A stretch of 14,791 bases of DNA from JBHIDJ01 sp046760105 (GTDB lineage: Bacteria; Pseudomonadota; Gammaproteobacteria; Acidiferrobacterales; SPGG2): the NCBI GenBank assembly GCA_046760105.1, contig JBHIDJ010000076.1, forward strand, positions 1 to 14,791, in the 5' to 3' direction. The notes beneath the pieces are model-generated. The model was not told where the DNA came from. It saw only the letters and a program-made list of their open reading frames with translations, and ran no database searches. The position numbers and the translations under genes were made by a program. This document shows, in pieces, positions 6,364-12,329 of this stretch. How positions within the stretch are numbered: position 1 is the first letter of the stretch; each line of letters opens with the position of its first letter.

Positions 6364-6669
6364 ATGGCCAAGAAATCCATGATTGCCCGTGACAAGAGGC
6401 GTACAGCCTTGGTGGCGAAGTACGCTAAACGACGTGCCGAGCTCCGGGCTAAGATGAAAAACTTAACGCTATCCGAGGACGAGCGGATGCAGGTGCAGAT
6501 AGCGCTTCAGAAGCTTCCACGCGACTCAAGTGCGAGCCGGAGGCGCAATCGCTGCCGTCTGACCGGGCGCCCGCGTGGTTACTACCGAAAGTTTGGGCTG
6601 GCGCGTAACAAACTACGCGATTTAATGATGCGTGGTGAGGTGCCGGGGGTGGTGAAGGCGAGTTGGTGA
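6364..6669 (+). CDS. rpsN: 30S ribosomal protein S14, zinc-free type
   Basis: S14 completes the 30S head late in assembly. The 101-residue product has the long proteobacterial form, equal to E. coli in length: MAKKSMIARDKRR start, the insertion with LTLSEDERMQVQIALQKLPRDSS (about residues 35-57), then the C-terminal RRNRCRLTGRPRGYYRKFGL and LRDLMMRGEVPGVVKASW. The two CxxC pairs of the short zinc-binding S14 are absent; only one Cys is seen, so this is the zinc-independent type. AGGAG at 6346-6350, inside the end of rplE, is a possible but distant ribosome binding site (13 bases). A 113-base gap with a heptad hairpin element follows. Confidence 0.98.
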   Translation: MAKKSMIARDKRRTALVAKYAKRRAELRAKMKNLTLSEDERMQVQIALQKLPRDSSASRRRNRCRLTGRPRGYYRKFGLARNKLRDLMMRGEVPGVVKASW

Positions 6670-6673
6670 ACTT

Positions 6674-6768
6674 AGTAGCAAGGGTGAAGTAGCAAGTAGC
6701 AAGGTAAGCGTATGAGTGGGAGTTGCCATGAAGTGTCTTGTTACCCTTGCTACTTGTTACTTGATACT
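6674..6768 (+). repeat. Heptad-repeat hairpin element B (rpsN-rpsH gap)
   Basis: The left arm is five consecutive 7-base units from 6674 to 6708; AGTAGCA occurs at 6674, 6688 and 6695, with AGGGTGA and AGGTAAG as the others. The right arm (6741-6768) is also in sevens: TTACCCT, then TGCTACT, TGTTACT and TGATACT, the complements of the left-arm unit type. Two pairings are possible. Positions 6674-6687 match the reverse complement of 6741-6754 at 13 of 14 bases, and 6681-6707 matches that of 6741-6768 at about 23 of 28. The centre (about 6709-6740) is not repetitive. The element ends 14 bases before the rpsH ATG. I see no U-tract typical of a terminator. Confidence 0.82.
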
Positions 6769-6782
6769 GGGGTTTAAGATTT

Positions 6783-7175
6783 ATGATGACCGATCCTATT
6801 GCCGATATGCTCACGCGTATCCGTAACGCGCAGAAGGGCGGAAGGGTAAGTGTGCTGATGCCGGCGTCAAGAACGAAGCGCGCAATCGCGCAGGTCTTGC
6901 GAGACGAGGGCTATGTGGAGCGTTTTGTAGAACAAAGCGTCGACGACAAGCCCATAATCGAGATATTCCTTAAGTACTACGCGGGCCGGCCGGTTATTGA
7001 GAAGATACAACGCATCAGCAGACCGGGTTGTCGTGAGTATTGCGGCAAGGATGAGCTGCCACGTGTCTCCGGCGGACTCGGCATGGCCATCATTTCAACT
7101 TCCCGCGGAATCATGTCCGACCGTACAGCGCGTAAATCGGGGATCGGTGGGGAAGTTTTGTGTATTGTCTCCTAG
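6783..7175 (+). CDS. rpsH: 30S ribosomal protein S8
   Basis: S8 binds helix 21 of 16S rRNA in the central domain and, in E. coli, is the translational repressor of the spc operon. The 130-residue product equals E. coli in length: MTDPIADMLTRIRNAQKGGR start, then the LRDEGYVE helix, IEKIQRISRPGCREY and the RNA-binding C-terminal domain with KDELPRVSGGLGMAIISTSRGIMSD and GIGGEVLCIVS. The STS motif (about residues 106-108) is the RNA-contact loop. Two ATGs in tandem (6783, 6786) give MMTDP or MTDP. The upstream ribosome binding site is weak (GGGG at 6769-6772), and a heptad hairpin sits right before it, so the start context is atypical. Confidence 0.98.
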   Translation: MMTDPIADMLTRIRNAQKGGRVSVLMPASRTKRAIAQVLRDEGYVERFVEQSVDDKPIIEIFLKYYAGRPVIEKIQRISRPGCREYCGKDELPRVSGGLGMAIISTSRGIMSDRTARKSGIGGEVLCIVS

Positions 7176-7187
7176 CGAAACGAGAAG

Positions 7188-7721
7188 ATGTCAAGGATCG
7201 CGAAAAGTCCGGTAGCAATCCCCAAAGGCGTTGAAGTCAAAGTCGACGGCAGGTGGGTGAGCGTGAAAGGCCCGAAGGGGCAGTTGGATTTTGACGTGCA
7301 CCCATTAGTAGACGTGTCGCAGGAGGATGATCAATTGCGCTTTGAGACATCCGCAAACTCTACGTTTGCCCGGGCGATGTCAGGCACCATGCGCTCGCTT
7401 GTGAGCAATATGGTCATGGGCGTCAGCATGGGGTTTGAAAAGAAATTGACCATAGTCGGCGTTGGCTATCGTGCCGCGGTTCAAGGCAAGAATCTCAATG
7501 TGACGGCGGGATTCTCGAACCCCGTTGTTTATCCCATCCCCGAGGGGATTACCATTGAGACACCTAGTCAGACGGAGGTCGTTGTGAAGGGCGCCGACAA
7601 GCAAAAGGTCGGGCAAGTAGCGGCAGAGATTCGCGCCTTCCGCCCACCGGAACCGTATAAGGGCAAAGGAATAAGGTACGCGGACGAACACGTCGCGCGC
7701 AAAGAGGCGAAGAAGAAGTAG
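7188..7721 (+). CDS. rplF: 50S ribosomal protein L6
   Basis: L6 lies near the sarcin-ricin loop and the factor-binding site of the 50S. The 177-residue product equals E. coli in length. It starts MSRIAKSPVAIPKGVEVKVDG and consists of two repeated domains; the second has KKLTIVGVGYRAAVQGKNL, then SQTEVVVKGADKQKVGQVAAEIR and FRPPEPYKGKGIRYADE (about residues 150-167), ending KEAKKK. The gap to rpsH is 12 bases and contains only a close-set GAGAAG just before the ATG, so the ribosome binding site is poor. Nothing is unusual in the protein. Confidence 0.98.
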   Translation: MSRIAKSPVAIPKGVEVKVDGRWVSVKGPKGQLDFDVHPLVDVSQEDDQLRFETSANSTFARAMSGTMRSLVSNMVMGVSMGFEKKLTIVGVGYRAAVQGKNLNVTAGFSNPVVYPIPEGITIETPSQTEVVVKGADKQKVGQVAAEIRAFRPPEPYKGKGIRYADEHVARKEAKKK

Positions 7722-7731
7722 TGACAAGAGT

Positions 7732-8085
7732 ATGGACAAGGTGACACGACGTAGGCGCCGGGCGCAGCGATTGCGTGCAAAGATCGCTACACTGCAGCGA
7801 GAACGCTTGTGCGTACATCGTACGCCCAGGCACATTTACGCGCAGATTATCGATGCCGCTGCTGGCAAGGTGCTGGTGAGTGCATCGACCTTGGAGCCCA
7901 CTGTGCGTAAGGAAATCAAGAATGGGGGCAATGTCGCCGCCGCCAGTGCTATCGGTAGGCGCATTGCTGAGAAAGCCAAGCAAGCCGGTGTTTCGCGAGT
8001 CGCGTTTGATCGATCGGGCTTTAAGTATCATGGACGTATAAAGGCGCTTGCGGATGCGGCGCGCGAGAACGGCCTGACATTTTGA
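7732..8085 (+). CDS. rplR: 50S ribosomal protein L18
   Basis: L18 binds 5S rRNA together with L5 and L25 in the central protuberance. The 117-residue product equals E. coli in length. It has a strongly basic N-terminus with five consecutive Arg (TRRRRRAQRLR, residues 5-15), then RLCVHRTPRHIYAQIIDAAAG, the VLVSASTLE strand, and the C-terminal AKQAGVSRVAFDRSGFKYHGRIKALADAARENGL region. The gene starts 10 bases after rplF; CAAGAG before the ATG is at best a weak ribosome binding site. A long open frame on the opposite strand here is a coding shadow. Confidence 0.98.
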   Translation: MDKVTRRRRRAQRLRAKIATLQRERLCVHRTPRHIYAQIIDAAAGKVLVSASTLEPTVRKEIKNGGNVAAASAIGRRIAEKAKQAGVSRVAFDRSGFKYHGRIKALADAARENGLTF

Positions 8086-8095
8086 GGTTAGGAGA

Positions 8096-8602
8096 ATGGC
8101 GGGATTGGACGTCCGCGGACGAACTGACAATCTACAAGAGAAGCTCATCGCTATTAAACGCGTCGCCAAGGTGGTAAAGGGCGGAAGGTTGTTTGGTTTC
8201 TCTGCGCTTACGGTTGTTGGTGACGGTGATGGCGGTGTGGGTGTTGGACGTGGCAAAGCCCGCGAGGTGCCGGTTGCCGTGCAAAAGGCGATGGAGAATG
8301 CGCGTCGCAACATGGTCAAGATAAGTCTCAAGGGACCCACCCTGCACCACGCGGTGGTTGCTCGACACGGTGCGGCGCGCGTAGTCATGAAACCGGCGTC
8401 GCAGGGGACAGGAATTATTGCTGGCGGTGCGATGCGAGCCGTGTTCGAAGTGGCGGGTGTGCAGGATGTACTGGCGAAGTGCATCGGTTCGAGAAACCCC
8501 GTTAACGTAGTGCGTGCTACCGTGAAGGGGTTGTTATCCACGCACAGCCCGGCAGAGGTCGCCGCTAAGCGTGGCAAGAACGTTGAGGAACTCACTGGCT
8601 AG
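8096..8602 (+). CDS. rpsE: 30S ribosomal protein S5
   Basis: S5 works in decoding accuracy and the mRNA helicase with S3 and S4; changes in its N-terminal loop cause spectinomycin resistance in other bacteria. The 168-residue product (E. coli 167) has the double-stranded-RNA-binding-like N-domain LQEKLIAIKRVAKVVKGGRLFGFSALTVVGDG (about residues 13-44), the KAREVPVAVQKAMENARR helix and the C-terminal PASQGTGIIAGGAMRAVFEVAG and NPVNVVRATVKGL. The VKGGR loop is intact and shows no loss of the spectinomycin-site residues. AGGAG at 8089-8093 before the ATG is one of the better ribosome binding sites in the cluster. Confidence 0.98.
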   Translation: MAGLDVRGRTDNLQEKLIAIKRVAKVVKGGRLFGFSALTVVGDGDGGVGVGRGKAREVPVAVQKAMENARRNMVKISLKGPTLHHAVVARHGAARVVMKPASQGTGIIAGGAMRAVFEVAGVQDVLAKCIGSRNPVNVVRATVKGLLSTHSPAEVAAKRGKNVEELTG

Positions 8603-8614
8603 CACGGATTTCGT

Positions 8615-8803
8615 ATGGCGGCGAAGAAACTGCGGGTCACACTAGTGCGCAGTCCGATCGGAACCGGGCGCCGCCACATGGCGTGCGTAAGAGGATTGGG
8701 ACTGCGCCGCATACGCCAGATGGTAGAGCTCGACGACACACCGGCCGTGCGCGGAATGATTGATAAGGTCGCGTATCTCGTCAAATGCGAGGAGATCTCA
8801 TAA
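8615..8803 (+). CDS. rpmD: 50S ribosomal protein L30
   Basis: L30 is a small peripheral 50S protein, absent from some lineages. The 62-residue product (E. coli 59) has the family pattern KLRVTLVRSPIGTGRRHMACVRGLGLRRI, with the usual conserved IG-x(4)-H...LGL layout, then the second half VELDDTPAVRGMIDKVAYLVK, the typical MI-x-K-V-x-x-LV ending. It lies between rpsE and rplO as in E. coli. A short GGA at 8606-8608 is the only ribosome binding site candidate. Its TAA stop shares one base with the rplO ATG. Confidence 0.96.
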   Translation: MAAKKLRVTLVRSPIGTGRRHMACVRGLGLRRIRQMVELDDTPAVRGMIDKVAYLVKCEEIS

Positions 8804-9237
8804 TGCGTCTCAACACGCTGAAGCCTGCGACGGGAAGCCGATTTGCGCGCAAGCGTGTAGGTCGCGGCATTGGTTCAGGTCTGGGTAAGACAGCTGGTCG
8901 CGGACATAAAGGTCAAAAGTCGCGTGCAGGCAGCTCGAAGAAGGTGGGCTTTGAAGGTGGGCAAATGCCGTTGCAGCGCCGGCTACCAAAGCGTGGTTTC
9001 ACATCCCCCATGCGGGGCGACACCGCCGAGGTTCGTTTACATGAGCTCAATAAGATCGACGCTGGGGTCATCGATTTGGCTGCCCTGAAAAAGGCGCATA
9101 TTATCTCGCGTAACGCCAAGCGGGCCAAAGTCTTCCTGTCAGGAAAGCTTGAGAAAGCGGTGACACTCAAGGGCGTTTCCGCGACCAAGGGCGCCACGGC
9201 CGCGATTAAAGAGGCGGGCGGTAAGCTCGAGGACTGA
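8803..9237 (+). CDS. rplO: 50S ribosomal protein L15
   Basis: L15 is a late-assembly organiser of the 50S that contacts several rRNA domains through a glycine-rich extended N-terminus. The frame is open from 8785, but ATG 8803 gives MRLNTLKPATGSRFARKRVGR, 144 residues, the E. coli length, with GGAG at 8791-8794 eight bases upstream and a one-base overlap with the rpmD stop. Diagnostic: GRGIGSGLGKTAGRGHKGQKSR (about residues 21-42) and FEGGQMPLQRRLPKRGFTSP. The C-terminal globular part ends AIKEAGGKLED. Its TGA stop shares one base with the secY start, coupling the two. Confidence 0.98.
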   Translation: MRLNTLKPATGSRFARKRVGRGIGSGLGKTAGRGHKGQKSRAGSSKKVGFEGGQMPLQRRLPKRGFTSPMRGDTAEVRLHELNKIDAGVIDLAALKKAHIISRNAKRAKVFLSGKLEKAVTLKGVSATKGATAAIKEAGGKLED

Positions 9238-10589
9238 TGGCGAGATACACCACACGCGACGCGACTGGGTTTGCCGCTCTTGGGAAACTGACGGACCTCC
9301 GGCAACGGATCCTGTTTGTCTTAGGTGCACTTGTTGTTTACCGGGTCGGCACCTATATCCCGGTTCCCGGTATCAATGCCGAGGCGCTGGCCGAGCTGTT
9401 CAGCGGCACCCAGGGTTCGATCGTCGGGCTCTTTAACATGTTCTCCGGCGGCGCGCTGGAACGCTTCTCGGTGTTTGCCCTGGGCATCATGCCCTACATC
9501 TCGGCGTCGATCATCATGCAGTTAATGACGGCCGTCGTACCCAAGCTTGAGCAGCTGAAAAAAGAAGGTGAGTCCGGTCGTCGCAAGATCACGCAGTACA
9601 CACGGCGGTTCACAGTGGTGCTGGCGTCGTTTCAGGCCTTAGGGATCGCCGTCGCGCTCGAGAGCCAGCGGGTGGCCGGAGGCGTCCCGGTCGTAATCGA
9701 AGCGGGCATCGGTTTCAAACTGGTGACGTTGATCACCCTGGTGACGGGCACCATGTTTCTGGTGTGGCTTGGCGAGCAAATCACGGAGCGCGGCATCGGT
9801 AATGGGATTTCGTTGATTATTTTCGCGGGCATCGTGGCGGGGTTACCGAGCGCGATCGGAAATACGCTAGAGCTGGTGGGTCGCGGGACATTTCAGCCGC
9901 TGTTTGCGTTAATGTTGTTTGCCATCACCATGATGGTTACTGCATTTGTCGTGTATGTTGAACGGGGACAACGGCGCATCACGGTGAACTACGCCAAGCG
10001 CCAGCATGGTCGACGGCTTATGGCCGGTCAAAGTAGTCATTTACCCCTTAAGGTAAACATGGCGGGGGTTATCCCGCCGATTTTCGCCTCGAGTATCATT
10101 CTTTTTCCGGCAACCATTGGCACATGGTTCGGCGGCGCACAGGGTATGCAGTGGCTGCAGGATATTGCGACCACCTTAGCGCCGGGGAACCTCCTTTATG
10201 TAGCGCTGTACGCGAGCGCCATCATATTTTTCTGTTTTTTCTACACGGCGATTATCTTCAACCCAAAGGAGACCGCCGAGAATCTTAAGAAATCAGGAGC
10301 CTTTGTGCCCGGGATACGCCCCGGCGATCAGACGGCGCGCTACATCGATAGTGTGATGTCACGTTTGACTCTAGCGGGCGCGATTTATGTCACTTCGGTC
10401 TGCTTGTTGCCGGAGTTCATGATTGTTAAATGGAACGTACCGTTCTATTTTGGCGGTACATCTCTACTCATTATCGTAGTTGTCTGTATGGATTTCATGG
10501 CACAGGTACAGGCGCACCTCATGTCGCGCCAGTATGAGAGCCTGATGCGCAAGGCTAGTTTGACAGGTGGTATGGGTCTTCCACGTTGA
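9237..10589 (+). CDS. secY: Protein translocase subunit SecY
   Basis: SecY is the inner-membrane channel through which SecA-driven and co-translational substrates pass; partners are SecE and SecG. The 450-residue product (E. coli 443) shows the expected ten hydrophobic segments, the first at about residues 25-44, the last around 405-422. The plug region follows TM1 (SIVGLFNMFSGGALERFSVF, 61-80). The C4 loop has VERGQRRITVNYAKRQ (241-256), and the C5 loop NPKETAENLKKSGAFVPGI (342-360) is followed by Arg361, the equivalent of E. coli Arg357, needed for SecA coupling. The ATG overlaps the rplO stop by one base. Its presence among ribosomal genes is the universal bacterial arrangement. Confidence 0.98.
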   Translation: MARYTTRDATGFAALGKLTDLRQRILFVLGALVVYRVGTYIPVPGINAEALAELFSGTQGSIVGLFNMFSGGALERFSVFALGIMPYISASIIMQLMTAVVPKLEQLKKEGESGRRKITQYTRRFTVVLASFQALGIAVALESQRVAGGVPVVIEAGIGFKLVTLITLVTGTMFLVWLGEQITERGIGNGISLIIFAGIVAGLPSAIGNTLELVGRGTFQPLFALMLFAITMMVTAFVVYVERGQRRITVNYAKRQHGRRLMAGQSSHLPLKVNMAGVIPPIFASSIILFPATIGTWFGGAQGMQWLQDIATTLAPGNLLYVALYASAIIFFCFFYTAIIFNPKETAENLKKSGAFVPGIRPGDQTARYIDSVMSRLTLAGAIYVTSVCLLPEFMIVKWNVPFYFGGTSLLIIVVVCMDFMAQVQAHLMSRQYESLMRKASLTGGMGLPR

Positions 10590-10628
10590 CGCGTTGCTGT
10601 GTGTCAACTATTAACGAGGTAATGAGTG

Positions 10629-10742
10629 ATGAAAGTGAGGGCTTCGGTAAAAAAGCTTTGTCGGAATTGCAAGCTCGTACGGCGGAGGCGTGTGGTGCGG
10701 GTTATCTGCTCGGACCCGACACACAAGCAGCGACAGGGATGA
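10629..10742 (+). CDS. rpmJ: 50S ribosomal protein L36, zinc-binding type
   Basis: This 37-codon gene is easily missed because of its size. It encodes a complete L36, the smallest 50S protein, starting MKVRASVKKLCRNCKLVRRR and ending THKQRQG, nearly identical to the standard zinc form. Cys11, Cys14, Cys27 and His32 make the zinc-ribbon ligands. GAGG at 10617-10620, 8 bases before the ATG, is a good ribosome binding site. It follows secY by 39 bases and closes the spc set, as in E. coli. A longer overlapping frame from 10586 is in another phase and encodes nothing recognisable. The stop codon runs directly into the heptad element that follows. Confidence 0.97.
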   Translation: MKVRASVKKLCRNCKLVRRRRVVRVICSDPTHKQRQG

Positions 10743-10746
10743 ATAC

Positions 10747-10829
10747 AGATACAAGGGTCGAGAAACAAGATACAGGTAAATGCTGGCCGCTAGCCGACCT
10801 TAGTATCTTGAATCTTGTATCTTGGAACT
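10747..10829 (+). repeat. Heptad-repeat hairpin element C (rpmJ-rpsM gap)
   Basis: The left arm is four 7-base units from 10747 to 10774: AGATACA at 10747 and 10768, with AGGGTCG and AGAAACA between. The right arm, 10802-10829, is also four units in phase (AGTATCT, TGAATCT, TGTATCT, TGGAACT), whose complements are of the AGATACA type. Aligning left arm to the complement of the right gives about 19 matches of 28, plus some possible G-U pairs. The central 27 bases (10775-10801) are not heptads and are richer in G and C. The element begins 4 bases after the rpmJ stop and ends 8 bases before the predicted -35 box of the rpsM promoter. It has no U-tract. Confidence 0.78.
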
Positions 10830-10837
10830 AGAAGCGT

Positions 10838-10866
10838 TTGATTTGCAAAGGTTAAATCGTTAGAAT
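10838..10866 (+). promoter_or_regulatory. Predicted sigma70-type promoter of the alpha operon
   Basis: A -35 box TTGATT (10838-10843, four of six consensus bases) is followed by a 17-base spacer and a -10 box TAGAAT (10861-10866, five of six). Transcription would begin near 10873, about 28 bases before the rpsM ATG, with AGGA (10890-10893) as ribosome binding site 8 bases before it. It is the only place in the cluster where I saw both boxes with ideal spacing in a gap. It would let rpsM, rpsK, rpsD, rpoA and rplQ be transcribed apart from the upstream genes. Confidence 0.6.
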
Positions 10867-10885
10867 GCCCCACTTTTTGGTGGGC
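10867..10885 (+). other. Small GC-rich hairpin before rpsM
   Basis: GCCC (10867-10870) pairs with GGGC (10882-10885) and AC (10872-10873) with GT (10880-10881), leaving one bulged C and a T-rich loop. It lies over the predicted start point of the rpsM promoter, so it would form whole only in transcripts that read through from spc. There is no T-tract after it, so it does not look like a terminator. Its role, if any, is unknown. Confidence 0.35.
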
Positions 10886-10901
10886 TGACAGGAATCGACT
10901 A

Positions 10902-11267
10902 ATGGCCAGAATTGCAGGAATAAACATCCCGAATCACAAGCACATCGATATTGCTTTGACCTCGATTTACGGTGTCGGTCGTTCCCGTGGGCGGGAGATC
11001 TGCGCGAGCGCGGATGTAACGGTATCCACCAAGGTCAAGGATCTGACTGAGGCGGAGGTACAAAAGCTACGCAACGAAGTCAGCAAGTACGTGCTTGAAG
11101 GTGACCTAAGGCGACAGATCGCAATGAACATCAAGCGCCTTATGGACCTCGGTATGTATCGGGGGTTGCGCCATCGCCGCGGCCTGCCGGTGCGCGGTCA
11201 GCGCACGCAAACCAACGCGCGTACACGCAAAGGGCCGCGTCGGGCAATAATGAGGAAGCAGACTTAG
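10902..11267 (+). CDS. rpsM: 30S ribosomal protein S13
   Basis: S13 sits at the top of the 30S head and makes bridges to L5 and the 23S A-site finger. The 121-residue product (E. coli 118) begins MARIAGINIPNHKHIDIALTSIYGVG, with the helix-turn-helix-like IYGVGRSRGREIC region (residues 22-34), then LRRQIAMNIKRLMDLGMYRGLRHRRGLPVRGQRTQTNARTRKG in pieces matching the family tail that reaches P-site tRNA. AGGA at 10890-10893 gives a good start. It is first in the alpha set and follows its likely promoter. In E. coli S4 represses this operon through a long pseudoknot leader; the short leader predicted here leaves little room for one. Confidence 0.98.
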   Translation: MARIAGINIPNHKHIDIALTSIYGVGRSRGREICASADVTVSTKVKDLTEAEVQKLRNEVSKYVLEGDLRRQIAMNIKRLMDLGMYRGLRHRRGLPVRGQRTQTNARTRKGPRRAIMRKQT

Positions 11268-11271
11268 ATCT

Positions 11272-11667
11272 ATGGCAGCGCCGAGGACGTCAGGTAAGGC
11301 TAAAAAGCGCGTCAAGAAGAACGTGGCCGAGGCCATCGCGCACGTTCACGCATCGTTCAATAACACGATCATTACCATCAGCGACCGGCAAGGCAATGTG
11401 CTTACCTGGGCAACCTCAGGGGGCTCTGGCTTTCGCGGCTCGCGAAAGAGCACACCGTTTGCTGCGCAGGTGGCGGCAAGAAAGGCCGGCGAGGCCGCGC
11501 AGGAGTTCGGCGTGAAAGCACTGGAGATTCGCGTAAGGGGCCCGGGCCCAGGTCGTGAGTCGGCTGTACGCGCGCTGAATAATCTGGGATTCGAGATAAA
11601 CAACATCATTGATGTTACTCCGATTCCGCACAACGGTTGTCGTCCGGCCAAGCGGCGCCGTGTCTAG
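11272..11667 (+). CDS. rpsK: 30S ribosomal protein S11
   Basis: S11 is on the 30S platform beside the mRNA exit and helps hold the Shine-Dalgarno helix. The 131-residue product (E. coli 129) has a basic N-terminus and the conserved blocks AHVHASFNNTIITISDRQGN, WATSGGSGFRGSRKSTPFAAQ (about residues 46-66), VRGPGPGRESAVRALN and the ending DVTPIPHNGCRPAKRRRV. The ATG follows the rpsM stop by 4 bases, and no suitably spaced ribosome binding site is seen (AGGA at 11253-11256 is 15 bases away), so coupling to rpsM is probable. Confidence 0.98.
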   Translation: MAAPRTSGKAKKRVKKNVAEAIAHVHASFNNTIITISDRQGNVLTWATSGGSGFRGSRKSTPFAAQVAARKAGEAAQEFGVKALEIRVRGPGPGRESAVRALNNLGFEINNIIDVTPIPHNGCRPAKRRRV

Positions 11668-11675
11668 GGATTACA

Positions 11676-12302
11676 ATGGCACGTTATACTGACGCAAAAT
11701 GTCGTCTTTGCAGACGCGAAGGCGGTAAGTTGTTTCTAAAAGGAGAAAAGTGCTTAACCGATCGGTGCCCGGTTGAGAAGCGTACCTATCCGCCCGGTCA
11801 GCACGCGCGTCGTAGGTCGCGGATCTCCGATTACGGTAGGCAGCTGCGCGAAAAGCAGAAGTTACGTCGCATTTATGGCATCCTGGAACGGCAGTTTTCG
11901 AACTACTATGTCGAAGCCGACCAACGCCGGGGTTCCACCGGCGAGAATCTGCTGCGGCTTCTAGAGTCCCGCCTCGACAACGTCGTGTACCGCATGGGTT
12001 TCAGTTTGTCGCGCGCCGAGGCACGGCAGCTCGTGAGCCATAACTCAATCCTGGTGAACGACAAGCGAGTCAATATTGCGTCGTTTCAGGTTAGGCCAAG
12101 CGATACGATTGAGGTCACCGCGAAAGCGAAAAACGAGCTGCGCATCAAAGCAGCGCTGGAAGCCACTGAACAACGCGGGTTTCCAGAGTGGCTGGACGTG
12201 GACCCGAAGACCTTGAAAGGGGTCTTTAAGGCTGCGCCCGACCGCAGTGAGTTGCCTTCGGAGATCAACGAAAGTCTTGTTGTGGCGCTTTACTCCAAGT
12301 AA
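11676..12302 (+). CDS. rpsD: 30S ribosomal protein S4 with a four-cysteine zinc site
   Basis: S4 is a primary 16S-binding protein, part of the mRNA entry helicase, an rRNA antitermination factor and, in E. coli, the repressor of the alpha operon. The frame is open from 11637, but ATG 11676 gives MARYTDAKCRLCRREGGK, 208 residues (E. coli 206), with AGGGA at 11666-11670. Cys9, Cys12, Cys26 and Cys31 form a zinc-binding knot seen in Bacillus-type S4 and missing from E. coli S4. The body carries DYGRQLREKQKLRRIYGILERQF, and the S4 RNA-binding domain starts near SRLDNVVYRMGF and includes RAEARQLVSHNSILVN. The end VVALYSK is standard. Confidence 0.98.
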   Translation: MARYTDAKCRLCRREGGKLFLKGEKCLTDRCPVEKRTYPPGQHARRRSRISDYGRQLREKQKLRRIYGILERQFSNYYVEADQRRGSTGENLLRLLESRLDNVVYRMGFSLSRAEARQLVSHNSILVNDKRVNIASFQVRPSDTIEVTAKAKNELRIKAALEATEQRGFPEWLDVDPKTLKGVFKAAPDRSELPSEINESLVVALYSK

Positions 12303-12329
12303 CCGGCAAGGACCAAGCGAGGATAGATT

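Noticed and set aside
6738..6768. Promoter-like TTGTTA and GATACT boxes in element B
   Set aside because: The spacer is 19 bases and both boxes are parts of repeated heptads, so the resemblance is most simply due to repeat sequence.
7564..8595. A 343-codon open frame on the minus strand across rplF, rplR and rpsE
   Set aside because: It lies wholly opposite three well-conserved ribosomal genes, its translation is low in complexity and matches no family I recognise; it is a coding shadow caused by codon bias.
10586..10831. An 81-codon plus-strand frame overlapping rpmJ
   Set aside because: The real gene in this stretch is rpmJ in another phase, with a full L36 sequence and a good ribosome binding site; the longer frame runs through the heptad element and has no recognisable product.
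10867..10885. Terminator between spc and alpha sets
   Set aside because: The stem is short and bulged, the T-run is in the loop and not after the stem, and it overlaps a promoter start point.
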